From assembly GCA_025526915.1 (NCBI GenBank), contig JAHLKH010000002.1, forward strand, positions 1-64,000: a DNA stretch of 64,000 nt, read 5' to 3'. The translations under genes were made by a program, and so were the position numbers. A model generated the notes under the pieces. The model searched no databases and was not told where the DNA came from. It worked only from the letters and a program-made list of their open reading frames with translations. Below are positions 1 to 10,935 of this stretch, piece after piece (position 1 is the stretch's first letter; the number at the start of each line of letters is the position of its first letter). This DNA comes from Entophlyctis helioformis. Taxonomy: Eukaryota; Chytridiomycota; Chytridiomycetes; Chytridiales; Chytriomycetaceae.

Positions 1-711
1 TTCGGCGACCTGGAACACTTCAGCGACAGAGAGCCCAGCCGCGAGCACCAGAAAGGCGGTCAGCGGTCCCTGCCGTGTCAGCCAGAGGAGTGATGCGATC
101 CAGACGCCAGCAACGAGCGTGTAGGACAGCGCGAGGACGGCAGGCGGCCGATCGGTCGAGAATGGCGGCGAACGGCCAGATGGCGGAATGAAGCGCAGGA
201 AGATGCCGAGCGCCTCCAGACAGACGACGGCTGTGATTGTCGCCGCCAGTCGTTTGGATGTGATCGGCATGTTGGCCAGCTTCGAGATGCCGTTGGTTCT
301 GCCTGGTGATGCTTGGGTCGGCGGGTCAACCGATGGGTGTAGATCGGAAAGCGCTGGCAGTCGAGCACGGCTGGTGACACTTGGAGGCGGCAGATGGGCG
401 GCATGGGACACAGAGCCTGGTGGCGGGTCGGATCTGGCGCTGGACGGCCTTGATCCAAGCAACGGCCTGCTGCAGTCCTGGCCGCCTTCATCGCCAGCAT
501 CATCGCCATTAATGTCGTCGCCGTCGTCGCCGACGCTGGTGTTGGGCGGCTGATGACGACGAGAGTGGGGAGTGGCAGCCGATGCAGATGCAGTTACAGA
601 TTCAGGCGTCGGTGTGGGCGTCGGTGCAGGTGCAGGTGTGGGCGAGAGGAAGCCGAGAGCCAGCTGCAGAGCCACAGCGAGCAGCAGAGCCGCAGCAAGC
701 AGAACCGCCAT
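1..711 (-). CDS. Secreted or membrane protein, partial (C-terminus beyond window)
   Basis: An open frame runs from an ATG at 711 to the window edge without a stop (237 codons). It begins with a strong hydrophobic stretch (MAVLLAAALLLAVALQLALG) that fits a signal peptide or anchor. A Pro/Thr-rich linker (PAPAPTPTPTPE), an acidic Gly/Asp patch and a Ser/Pro-rich region follow. From about residue 155 there are three hydrophobic segments (around AATITAVVCLEALGIF, LALSYTLVAGVWIASLLWL and AFLVLAAGLSVAEVF) that look like membrane helices. An in-frame ATG at 867 would add 52 residues. I do not recognise the family. The hydrophobic pattern in a frame with no ATG-to-stop limit inside the window supports real coding. 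Confidence 0.55.
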   Translation of the reverse strand, partial: MAVLLAAALLLAVALQLALGFLSPTPAPAPTPTPTPESVTASASAATPHSRRHQPPNTSVGDDGDDINGDDAGDEGGQDCSRPLLGSRPSSARSDPPPGSVSHAAHLPPPSVTSRARLPALSDLHPSVDPPTQASPGRTNGISKLANMPITSKRLAATITAVVCLEALGIFLRFIPPSGRSPPFSTDRPPAVLALSYTLVAGVWIASLLWLTRQGPLTAFLVLAAGLSVAEVFQVAE

Positions 712-1935
712 TGCAACATGCAAGGAGCACGGCGACAGCAAGAGCAGCGGCTGGTCTGGGCAGCCCGTCCACGCGGGCCATGGCGAGCGCAGCGGCGGCT
801 GCAGAGGCGCTTGCGCTGGGTTCTGGCGCAGGTGCAGCTCTGGCAAGACGCGGACAAGCACGGGCATATGTGCTGACGAGCGAGCGAGCGTGCGTGCGTG
901 CGTATGTGCTGCTGTTTGAGAACGCGACGGCAGGCGCGCGCTGGACACGATCGAGCGGCGATGAGAATGCGCCACACGGCCGCTGCTCGGCTGCTGCAAC
1001 TCCGCTGCATCGGGGACGGGCGTGCGTGATGCCACCAACTGCCCCCCGAGTGGCTGTCGAGGCAGCAGGTGCGCTGTGCACCAGCATCACCATCAGACAC
1101 GCTGCATGACGCCTGTTTGCCGCGCATCTTGACACCGCATCGCATCGCAGATCTGTCGCAATGAGCCAAGTGATGCCAGCGAGCGGCAATGCAGACAACA
1201 AGCGGAAGCGCAGCAGCAGCAACAGCGACGCCGTCGACAGCCATTATCCACGTCATGCAAGTCAAGCGATGCATCCAGCACATGCATCCCACAACCAGCC
1301 GTTGCTGTGATGACAGATTCTTCAAAGCCATCTCTGGCACATTCTGCATATCGAGGGCTGAAGAGACAGGGTTATCAATACGACCTTCACTCGAATACGA
1401 CCGTCCCTGTCCCGACATTCGCCTTCTCTTTTGGTCGCTTCTGTTTTGCTTGTCTCGACTGTCTGCCAGCCACACACAATGCTCATTACGGCATACATTC
1501 AGCATGTCAGATCCTCGCATGTCGCTGTGCTGTTCAGTTGGTCGGTCGGTCGGTTGGCGGCAAAGCGCGATGCTCGACGCGTGTCGCGACGACGCGATGA
1601 AATGGCGAGCCACTCGAGCATCTGCCAACAGAGCAGCGACCGTGCAAACAGATGTGCAGTGCTAGCCGAGTATCGAGTCTGCAGCAAGGCCGTGATCACA
1701 TGGAAACTCCCGGGGCCACGTACTCTCTAGGTGCATATCCCTCCTTATGACCGCCGATGGCTGCTGCTCTTATCAATGAGCATGGCTCGCACTCTCCAGA
1801 TGCACACCGCACTCTCGAGTAAGACGACCATTGCCCGTGGATCTGTTTCTGGGAACGTGGATCTGGCCGACCCTGCTGATTCTAGACGGCAGGCATACGT
1901 TACCAACACCAAAACAAACCCCAAACGCAACGTGC
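712..1935. other. No gene recognised
   Basis: Several overlapping frames are open here on both strands because GC is high, but none shows a recognisable domain, a hydrophobic pattern or clean splice signals. The stretch probably holds the promoter of the minus-strand gene ending at 711 and leader sequence for the plus-strand genes. Confidence 0.4.
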
Positions 1936-2541
1936 ATGCACCACCACCACTACGACCGCCACCAGCACCACCACCAACACTCCAAGTCGCTGCTGCCAAA
2001 CACTCTGGTTATGGTCGACGAGCGAGTCGACCCAGCGTCGCTGCAGCAGCTGCAGGAGCCACGCGATGCAGACATGCGATCGACGTCATTGCCACTGAGC
2101 ATCGCCGCCCTGTCGCTGATCAAGCACGGCGCAGACCGGAACAGTCGAAGCAGCGCACGATCAGTGAGCGGCAGAAACATGCCCGGCACGTCACAGGCCG
2201 ATGCCGCCAGTCGAGAGTCGGTGTCCACGCTGCCAGGCAGCGATGGTGGGCACGGCGACGGCACAGACGGCAGAGATGGCGCAGACGGCGCAGACGGCAC
2301 TTGCAAGGATGCTGTCAAGGACAATGTTGGCCCACTGACATGCCGCCGTGCAGGGCGGCTGCCGACGCGCAGGGCTGGCAATGGGATTGACGATCGGCTC
2401 GCCGCAGCCGTGGACCGGCAGGTGGACCGACTGATTGAGGCGTTCCAGCGCGGCAAGCAGCGAGGCAAGAGCGCGGGATCGGCCATCAGGATCACGAGCA
2501 GTGGCATTGCAGTCGTGTCCAAGCGAGTGTCGATCGAATAA
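1936..2541 (+). CDS. Hypothetical protein, His-rich start
   Basis: A possible 201-residue protein from the ATG at 1936. It opens with a His-rich run (MHHHHYDRHQHHHQHSK). A more ordinary stretch from about residue 26 (MVDERVDPASLQQLQEP) and a Gly/Asp-rich segment follow, and the protein ends in a charged, helix-like region (DDRLAAAVDRQVDRLIEAF). The frame is open upstream of the ATG, so this could also be the last exon of a longer gene. An alternative start is the ATG at 2011. No family is recognised. Amino-acid composition favours coding, but this is a weak call. Confidence 0.35.
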   Translation: MHHHHYDRHQHHHQHSKSLLPNTLVMVDERVDPASLQQLQEPRDADMRSTSLPLSIAALSLIKHGADRNSRSSARSVSGRNMPGTSQADAASRESVSTLPGSDGGHGDGTDGRDGADGADGTCKDAVKDNVGPLTCRRAGRLPTRRAGNGIDDRLAAAVDRQVDRLIEAFQRGKQRGKSAGSAIRITSSGIAVVSKRVSIE

Positions 2542-2552
2542 AGAAGAAGCTT

Positions 2553-2621
2553 TGTGCGTCGTGGTGGTTGTGCGGTCGTGGTGGTTGTGCGTCGTGGTGG
2601 TTGTGTGGTCGTGGTGGTTGC
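2553..2621. repeat. GT-rich minisatellite
   Basis: About four imperfect copies of a 17-18 base unit built on gtggtggttgtg(c/t), lying between the hypothetical gene and the casein kinase gene. Confidence 0.8.
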
Positions 2622-2742
2622 ACATGGCCGTCTGTGATCGTGGTCGTGTGCAGATGAGCCACACGCAGGCTTCTCTCCAAATCGCAACGGACCAAGCGGC
2701 CAACGCACGCACTCGCATTCCGCCGCCAGCAGATACGGAGCC

Positions 2743-2763
2743 AGGAACAGCAGCAGCAGCAGG

Positions 2764-2797
<34 letters not shown>

Positions 2798-2801
2798 ACA
2801 G
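2743..2801. repeat. CAG microsatellite upstream of the kinase start
   Basis: Runs of CAG interrupted by GGAACAG, 33 bases before the chosen kinase start. The kinase frame stays open through it, so an upstream start would add a poly-Ala/Gly-Thr N-terminal extension. Confidence 0.85.
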
Positions 2802-2833
2802 CACCGACGCACACCACAGCAACACCACGCAGC

Positions 2834-5743
2834 ATGGCCTCGGGACAGCCGCAGAACCTGATGGGCTCCAACTCGCACTACGACCCCAACCACACGCAGT
2901 CGCAGCCGGGCTCGTCACGGCCGCATCACGGCTCGCAGGGCGGTGGAGGAGGCACTGGCGCCGGCGCGGCTGGGGCAGGTGCCGGGCCCGGAGCAGGCGG
3001 CGGTGCAGGCGGCGGCAGCCACCACCACGCCCTGACGCAGCCGCCCGCTGCGTCGTCGTCGCAGCTCGTGCCGTCGTCGTCGTCCAACAGACTGCAGACG
3101 GCCGGCCCCAACATTGTCGGCGTCCACTACAAAATAGGCCGCAAGATTGGCGAGGGCAGCTTTGGTGTCATCTACGAAGGTGCGTGCTTGACTGTGCTTC
3201 ACTGTGTGTGTGTATGTGTGTGTGTGCCTGTGCCTGTATGTGTATGTGTGCTTGTACCTGTGTATGTGCGCTGCATCTGCGCCGTGTCTGCTGGCCGCCC
3301 GCCTGCCGTCTGGCCGCGCGGCGCATCCGCAGCCAGCGGCACCTCCTTTGCCTGGCTGCCAGCTGACAGTCGATCCGCTCCGTTGGCTCCTTTCTGCGGC
3401 TGCTCCTCCTGCCCTGCTCGGCCTCTGTGCAACAATGCGCTGCGTTTCGATGCGCCGTGCTGCGATGCTGCTGCTGCTGCTGCTCTGCTCTCCTACACTG
3501 CACCATCTGCGGCACCATCTGCGGCACCCTCTGCGCCATCGCCCCAACAACGACGCCTTGACGGCTGCCAGGCACAAATCTGCTCAACAACCAGCCCGTC
3601 GCCATCAAGTTCGAGCCCCGCAAGAGCGATGCGCCGCAGCTGCGTGACGAGTACCGCACGTACAAGATCATGGCCCAGAGCAGTGAGTCTGCCATGCTAC
3701 TGCCATTGTAATTCCGCTGCGCAGCCGATGCCTGCCGCACTACCAGCGCCATCCAGCGCCATCCAGCGCCATTCAAGCCTCCCGTCTTGCTGACTCCTGC
3801 CCCGCCGCATGCGCCACAGTCGGTGTGCCAAACGTCTACTACTTTGGCCAGGAGGGTCTGCACAACATCCTCTGCATCGATCTGCTCGGCCCGTCTCTCG
3901 AAGACCTCTTTGATCTCTGCAACAGGAAGCTCTCCATCAAGAGCGTCTGCATGGCCGCAAAGCAAATGGTGCTGCCCTTGCCGTTGGATGCCATGGAATG
4001 CCATGTCCCTGCGATCGTGTCTAACCTACGCCCGTAAAACAGATTACTCGTGTCCAAAGCATCCACGAACGCAACCTCATCTACCGTGATATCAAGCCCG
4101 ACAACTTCTTGGTTGGCCGCATCCCCCGACCCTCGGAAGTCGCTGCAAACTCCCCTCCTGGAACCGGTACGGCTGTCCATGGTCTCCCTGCCCGTGCATG
4201 TGCCTTGTCTGACAAGCCTCTGCGTTTGGCTGCTACCCAAAACAACGTCTAGATGCATACGGCATTCTGTCCAACCACTCCAACGAACGTCCGCATCCTG
4301 GATCGCAAGTCTACATTGTGGACTTTGGCATGGCGAAACAGTACAGGGATCCAAAGACCAAAGTCCACATCCCCTACCGCGAGAAAAAGTCCCTCTCTGG
4401 AACTGCGCGCTACATGAGTATCAACACTCACTTGGGTCGCGGTGCGTCTGCTGTCTGTTCAGTGTGCCCTCGTTGCCGAGTCTGTCCGTTATTACTCTGT
4501 CCAGGCACTTACTCGCTCCTGTGATCCGACTGGATAGAGCAATCTCGGAGAGACGATCTTGAGGCGCTCGGACACGTGTTCATGTACTTTCTGCGCGGCT
4601 CGCTCCCTTGGCAGGGCCTCAAGGCTGCAACCAACAAGCAGAAATACGAAAAGATTGGCGAGAAGAAGCAAACCACGAGCATCAAGGAGCTGTGTGAGGG
4701 CCATCCCGGTGAGTTGCACCTCAGTTTCCGTTCTGCCCATCTCACTCCATGCGACTAACGTCCCTGCCGTGGCGTCCACAGAAGAGTTTGCAACGTACCT
4801 GTCGTACGTACGCAACCTCAAGTTTGAAGAGCAGCCCGACTACGACTACTTGCGGAATCTGATGAACAAGGTGCTGCTCAAGATGGGCGACCAGGACGAC
4901 GGTGTCTTTGACTGGATGATCATCATGGACCAGCAGCGCAAGGAGAAGGAGGCCATGCGCCAGGCGGAGCGCGAGTTCCGCGAGCAGCGGGAACGCGAGC
5001 GCCACCACCGCTCCGTGGTCGGCACCACGTCCACGGCCGGCATGCACACCGCCTCGCACCCGGGCCACGCCACGTCGTCCCAAAACCACATCACATCCTT
5101 CAGCTCCAACATGCCGTCGTCCCCGTCCAACCAACGGCTGTCCCAGCTCGCAAGCCCGCCGCAGGGCAGTATGTACGTGATGGCTGGCTCCACACACGCC
5201 CTCGGCTCGCAGTCGGTGTCGCGGGAACCCACCTCGAGCCGCACAGACATTGGCCCGTCCCGGGTATCCATCGCCCAGCAGCCCCAATTGCAATCCATGC
5301 AACAGTCGGCCTCTGGTCAGCAGCTCCAGATGCAGCAGCAGCAGCAACAACAGCTTGGCTACCAGAACTTTTCGCAGTTCCCGCACCAAGGGCAGCAGAT
5401 CCCGCTGCAGATGCACCAGCAAGGCGCACCTGGCCAACAGCAGGGATACCTGGGTGGCCAGCCGCAGCAGCTCGACATGATCTCTGGCTACAACGCCAGC
5501 TCCGTGGCTGCCAGCGCCGTCGGCCAGCCCGCCGTCTCGTCCATGGACAAGGGCAATGCAAATGCAACCATCAACACGGGCGGCAACCAGCCAGGTCACG
5601 GCATGGCTACCACTGGCGGCAACAGGCCGGCAGGCGACGCCAGCGCAGCCGCCGCCGACCCCAACAACCCGGCCCAAAGGAAGAAGCGGAGCTGGTGGCG
5701 GAAGATCTTTAGCGTCTGTGGTGCGCGGGACTCGTCAACATGA
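2834..5743 (+). CDS. Casein kinase I family protein kinase
   Basis: Seven exons: 2834-3179, 3572-3682, 3820-3968, 4043-4166, 4253-4441, 4538-4708 and 4782-5743, giving 683 residues. All junctions are GT-AG and keep phase. A Gly/Ser/His-rich N-terminus precedes the kinase domain. Visible motifs are the glycine loop [11 protein letters not shown], the ATP lysine in VAIKFEP (K128), the catalytic loop YRDIKPDN (D218), DFG (D267) and the CK1 signature [13 protein letters not shown] in place of APE. CK1 enzymes phosphorylate primed or acidic Ser/Thr sites in trafficking, Wnt-like and clock pathways. The C-terminal third is Gln/Ser/Gly-rich and ends [16 protein letters not shown]. Its single cysteine could be lipidated, as in yeast Yck kinases, but the canonical terminal CC is absent. 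About 20 extra residues separate the catalytic loop from DFG. The ATG was chosen after the CAG repeat; an upstream in-frame start is possible. Confidence 0.93.
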
Positions 5744-6355
5744 TTGCACCAGCACCGTGCTTGCCTCTTCTCGCCCCATCTACGCAAACACACGTACAGC
5801 CGCCCCGCCCCTCTTTACTCTCCATCATGTCCATCCGTCCAGTCGCCCTTGCGCCAGTCAGCCTGCTCGACTGACCTGATCCTGCGCACTCGTCTGCCCA
5901 TCCATCTATCCATTCATTTCTCCCACTCTCAGTCTCTCGTCCTCCCCCAAGCCGCACTATACTCATCCAGTAACTAGTCTGCACTTTTTTCCCATCCTCC
6001 CTCCGCACATACGTACCCGCCCGACCTATCTGCACCCCCCTCCCCCTCCCTCTCCCCCTCCCTCACCCGTCTTCCAGACCTTATGTTGAGAGTTTCCAAA
6101 AACAAAGAGCCGAATTCTCTTGTCCATGCATTCATGCCGCCGTTTGGACGCGCGCTCCAGACGCGAAAACCAATACGCCAGTGAGCGCGACGCGTGCCCA
6201 ACGCAGTTTGAGGCGGGGCGACAGCCAACAACCAACGCGCATGCGCAGTGTTTAAAGTGATGCAATGGTTTTGGGTTTGTTTTGGGTGAGGTTGGCTGCA
6301 GCATCTGCAAGTGCGACCATCGCTCGACCTGGCTGGACTGCGCGTGATTCGAGCC
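5744..6355. other. Kinase 3' region and upstream region of the GBD/FH3 gene
   Basis: C/T-rich sequence after the kinase stop (for example 6030-6070, runs of CCCTCC), consistent with 3' UTR and the promoter of the next gene. No coding feature is recognised. Confidence 0.5.
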
Positions 6356-8575
6356 ATGCCTGTTCGAGACCTTGACCTTGGGCCCGTGGTGGAGGTGGCA
6401 GTGGTGGGGGTGGGGGACGTCGACGCGCATGCCGATGCTATCCAGTGTGCTGCGCCGGCTGCCGACCATGAGCCGCTGGCGAGCGGCGTGGCGTTTGCTC
6501 GCAACGTCCGAGGCATCCAGGTTCGTGCGTCCTGCAACGTGTGTGGGGCTGCCTGGCACTGACACGGTGTTTGTTTGCTTGTTTGTTTGTTTGGCTGGCT
6601 GGCTGGTGGGCTTGTTGGTCGGCTGGCTGGCTTGTTGGATACAGGAGCTGCTGGGCATTACGGGCATGACATTGACCGAGCAGCAGCAACACAAGCTCGT
6701 GGCAATGTACACTGCGTGTTACGGGTCGGTGAGTGTCCTTTGGTCGGGTCAACACGACACGACACGACACTGACAGTGCGGGTCAAGGGCGAGCCGGCCG
6801 GACCGTACAAGCCAGCAAAGAGCGTTGTCGCGCATCTGCACGATGTGGGGCGGTCGCGGTCGGACATGGACAGCGACAACGCAGGGTCGCGGCGACGAGG
6901 CGGGCATGTCTTTAGCGGCAAGGCCAAGCAGAGGGGAGTGGGTGCCGAGACGGTGAGCACGGCCACCAAGAGGCTGGCGATGCTGAGGCGGGATATGGTG
7001 TCGCAGCCAACGGCGTTTGTGCAGTCGTTTGTGCGGTGTGGTGGCGTCGAGCGCGTTGTTGGTGTTGGCGAGTGTCTTGTTGGGTCTGTCCCCAAGCCGT
7101 GAGTGCAGTCTGCTTCCGATGCAGCCGATGGCCATGAACTGACGAGACGAGTGTTGCAGATCGTCTGGTGCTGGGATCGAGGAGCTGTGGATGGAGTGGC
7201 TCGGTGCTCTGCATGGCATCCTGCACTGCAATGCAAGTATCGCTCGCACGACACGATCATGACCGCAATGGTTCTGACATGCGTTTTGTGTGTGCAGGAC
7301 ACAGTCACAGCCAGCATCTCGGCCGACAGTCTCAGCCGCCTGGTCGTGCTCCTCCTGACGCTTGCACTGGGACACCAAGCAACAGACATGGACGCGCGGC
7401 CACATCTCATGTCCACCTACAGCAAACACCGTGTGCAGATCCCGTCGTCCATCCTCATGCTGGACAGTCGCGGCTGCCCCGATCCGCGTCTCCCCTCGAT
7501 CCCCCTGCGCCAGAAATGCATGTTGCTGCTGCACCGGCTTGTTGTCAGTGGCGCACACGAGCACATCGTGCGAGCGCTCGAGTCGGGATCGATCCAGTCG
7601 CGGTTCACGCCCACAAACCCACCGACGCCACCACGTGCCGGCCGAACACGGCTGGTGCACCTGCTCTCGCGCGAGCTCGAGTGCATGACCACCGAGAGCA
7701 AAGTGACGTATCAGTCGCAGAGGCGGCGCAGCAGGACACCGCGGGTCGAGCTCGCCAACGCGGATCTCGTGGCGCATTGGGGCTTGGAGCCCGAGTTCCG
7801 GATGTCGCAGAGGCAGCTGTTTGTCGAGCTCCGGAACGCGCGGCCGCTGTGGGAACCCAATGTGGAAGCATGGACGTGGCATCGGGCACGCGACGTTGCG
7901 TGCTGGAACACGTACTCGGCTGTCGGGCCGAGCGACAAGCAGGTGCAGACGTACATGGTAAACTTGCCCGCCATCATTCTCGAGGCTCGTGCTGCTAAAG
8001 TGGTGGCATGACTGAGTGGACTGATGCGCGTGTGGTGGGCCATGCAGATCTCGATCATGCAAGTGGTGCTGGCGCTACTGGTTCAGCCTGAATCGACACA
8101 AGAGAAACGCCGGGCATGGAAGGCACTGTTTGATCCAGCCGACACGCAGTCGCCCATGTTGTCGAGCACACTGCGCACGCTGTACATGCATGGCCAGCAC
8201 GCGTCCATTGTACACGTTGCTGGCAAGCTGTATCCGTTCCTGCCACGTCTGCCGTCACACAAGGCCGATGTCGGCGAGCGTGTTCTGAAAGCACCATGGG
8301 ACGCACCCTCAGCATGCGCATCGGCCATGCACGCCGAAAGCGACGACAACCAGCCCCGAAACATGCAGCAGCAGCAAGAGCAGCAGCAAGAGCAGCAGCA
8401 AGAGCAGCGGCACAGTCAAGCACCTGGATGCAGTCTGCGACGATCAAGCCGCACGTCGACGCATCCAAAGTTGTATTCGCATCCCAACAGGCATATCGGC
8501 GAGAGCAGCTCAAAGGAACGTCTCTCAGTGGCATTATCATCATCGGCCGCATCCGACTCTATCACTCTCGATTGA
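6356..8575 (+). CDS. GBD/FH3 (formin N-terminus-like) protein, Rid1-like
   Basis: Six exons: 6356-6520, 6645-6728, 6777-7098, 7160-7232, 7298-7957 and 8048-8575, about 610 residues. The early part (IQELLGITGMTLTEQQQHKL) resembles the GTPase-binding start of formins. LAMLRRDMVSQPTAFVQSFV followed by RCGGVERVV matches the armadillo-type FH3 pattern 'W-x-x-F-x-x-x-GG'. The helical segment IEELWMEWLGALHGILHCN and DTVTASISADSLSRLVVLLL continues that fold. No proline-rich FH1 or actin-nucleating FH2 follows; the C-terminus is Gln/Ser-rich. Fungi have such GBD/FH3-only proteins (fission yeast Rid1 type) that bind Rho GTPases. The exon 2/3 phases agree only if one G is restored at 6728. Intron 4 is GC-AG. 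The gene converges on the carrier gene, with 83 bp between their stops. The family call is from weak similarity. Confidence 0.55.
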
Positions 8576-8658
8576 GAGAGACCACGCCGCACCGCCCAAC
8601 GCGCACAAAGCAATGAAAACATGCAAAACAAGCCTTGGCACCAGTCAACAGCAGCCAT

Positions 8659-10397
8659 CTATTTAATGAGATAATGCCTGTCAAGGAATGCCATGCCCGA
8701 CCGCAGCTGCTCCAGAAACACAAACGTAAGAATGGTATGAGGTCTGCCGCAAAGAAACAGAGCACGGCGGTTAGCACGGCCGGTCCAGCACACGCGGCAA
8801 AACGAGCCAACAACGGAACGCACCCAATCCGGAGATAGTGTGCGAAAAAGCCCTTGTAGAGAGCAACGGGGCCTTCTGCACGCACAGTCTTGACAATGCA
8901 GTCCAAGCCGTTCTTGTAGAGCGATCCGGTCTTGCCATCGGCCGACACATGCTGGTTGTACTGTACACTCGCATATCAGTCGCCTCGTTCCATCCGTCCA
9001 TCCATCTGCAATAAGCACTACACGGCTCACCATGCGCGTCGAGGCCACGTCAAACGGGTTCATGGCGATGCACACGAAAAACGACGTGACGAGGGAGGCC
9101 ATAAAGTGCAGCGAGATGCCGCCCTGGCCGCCATTGTGAGCAGTATCAAACCAGCCAGACCGCAGCAGCATCTGCTTGCACCCGTCGTAGCTGGAGAGCT
9201 GCACCGCCGAGCCGACACCTGTGCGCACCATGGACGCGTCGGCACCGCGCCACAGCCCGCGCAGACCCTCGTTGCGATACACGGTCTTGAGCGAGAACAG
9301 CAGGCCCTTGGTCACGTACGAGTGCTGGTGTCCCACCGCCAGCGAGGTCGTGTACGATTGCATGCGCTGCGCAACGCCAACCCATCCCGCGCGGCCCAGG
9401 CACTGTCGTTTTAGCGCAGTCGTTCGAGACACGAGTGCATGCCACGACTCACCGTTTTGATCAGGAACAGGGGCGATGCGATCATGGCGCCGAGGGTTCC
9501 AGAGGCAGCGCCAGAGAGCACCATGGCCACCACGGGTGCGGCCGGCTTGTATCCGGCACTGCCCGCAACACCGGACCCGGCCACGCGGTCGATGCCGTTC
9601 TGGATCGCCAGTTTGAGCGGATCGTACAGGCCAAGCCGCGTGCCGTTGAGGAGGATCTGGTACGCATAGGCGGGAGCGAGTCCCTTTTGGATGCCGGCGA
9701 TGCCTTCGTTGCGGGCGATGCGCACAAAGGCGGATATGGCGTTGGGGTATGGTTTGGGGCCGGCGGCGGCGGCAGGCGGTGCAACCGGGGATGAGGATGA
9801 GGGTAAAGAAGCGGATGAGGTGCTGCGGCGGTTCTGCAGTTCGCCCTGGAGTTGCAGGCGTGTCTTGACAACCTGGTTGTTGGCCGATCCAGCGGCAGCG
9901 AGGATGAACAAGGCGGCGAGGTCATGTGTGTGTGGCAGGTGTGTGGCAGGTGTCAGCCGGACCGATCTGTCGGCGATGGCAATGATGGCAATGCCAGTGC
10001 CGATGGACGCAGATGCCGGCGGCTGCAGAGCGTCTGTGCGTGACTGCGACTGTGACTATGACTGTCTGCCTGTGCACTGTGAACTGTGCCTGCCTGCCTG
10101 CCTGCGTGTGCACTGTGCCTGTCGGCCAGCCAGCCAGCCAGCAAGCGCAGCGTACCTCCCATGGATTTGTGAACGTCACGGCACCTGCACGGCAAGGCAG
10201 CAAGCGAAGGTGTCAGCGTTCGGTTGGCGGGCAGACAGCAGACCGCAGGATGAAGGCAGCAGGCGGGAAACGAGGCAACGAGGCAACACACCGCAGGCAG
10301 CGAGAGCGCCGACAACGAAGCCGCGGACGTGCTGCTCGGTCGCGGTCAGCGCTCGGGTCGCACCACTGCCGGCACTGCCGTTGTCGTTGCGGGCCAT
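8659..10397 (-). CDS. OAC1: Mitochondrial carrier, oxaloacetate/sulfate transporter type
   Basis: Six exons on the minus strand: 10397-10292, 10184-10156, 9872-9453, 9366-9031, 8960-8824 and 8743-8659, giving 370 residues with all phases consistent. The three carrier repeats show NPWEVVKTRLQLQGE, SPLFLIKTRMQ and NPFDVASTRMYNQ. The second repeat lacks the acidic residue of P-x-[DE]-x-x-[KR], and the third has STR-x-YNQ. This set is typical of yeast Oac1 and animal SLC25A34/35. The C-terminal GPHTILTFVFLEQLR is also family-typical. The protein should sit in the inner mitochondrial membrane and exchange oxaloacetate, malonate or sulfate. A 29-bp second exon is unusually short. The insert between NRRSTSSAS and GPKPYPN in repeat 1 is Ser/Ala-rich and longer than in yeast. 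Confidence 0.93.
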
Positions 10398-10935
10398 GTG
10401 AGTGCGATTGCCGGTTTGGGGTGAACGTTGACGCGGCTGCTGCTCGGAGCTTTAGCTTGGACAAGGAAGCGGCTTGTGGCGATCGTCGCCTGCTTGTCCA
10501 GGGCCAATGGCCGAGCGTGTCTTGCCAAGGTTCTGTGTGAACAGCACGCCGTGCAAGTGCCTAAAGTTCTGGTGCTCGGATCGCTGCATGCCGGCAGATG
10601 CTGCTCGCCAGGCTTCAACAGCTACAAGCTGCAACATGGCGGCACGGCCCATTCCTGCCGTCTCCATAAATGCTGCCATGGCATGCACTCCTGTATGCCA
10701 GCATGTGCTCAGCTTTCACGATACATGCAAGTGTCTGCTCCAAGGCAACACCGCCACATCTCGCGCGTCGCCCCCCAGATCGTGTCTGGCTCGCTGCCTG
10801 TCTTTGTCGGAATCGGAGTTTCTGCAGGCAAGGCTGAGTGGGGCCAAGCATGCGGTCAAGTGCTCTGACTGCGACCGCTCACTTAAAGAGGACAATGCCC
10901 CGCCTCGTTTCTTTCCGCTGCCCACAGCGACCAAC
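10398..10935. other. Divergent intergenic region
   Basis: Lies between the start codons of the minus-strand carrier and the plus-strand membrane protein, so it should carry both promoters. Frames are open across it, but I see no conserved protein. Confidence 0.5.
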
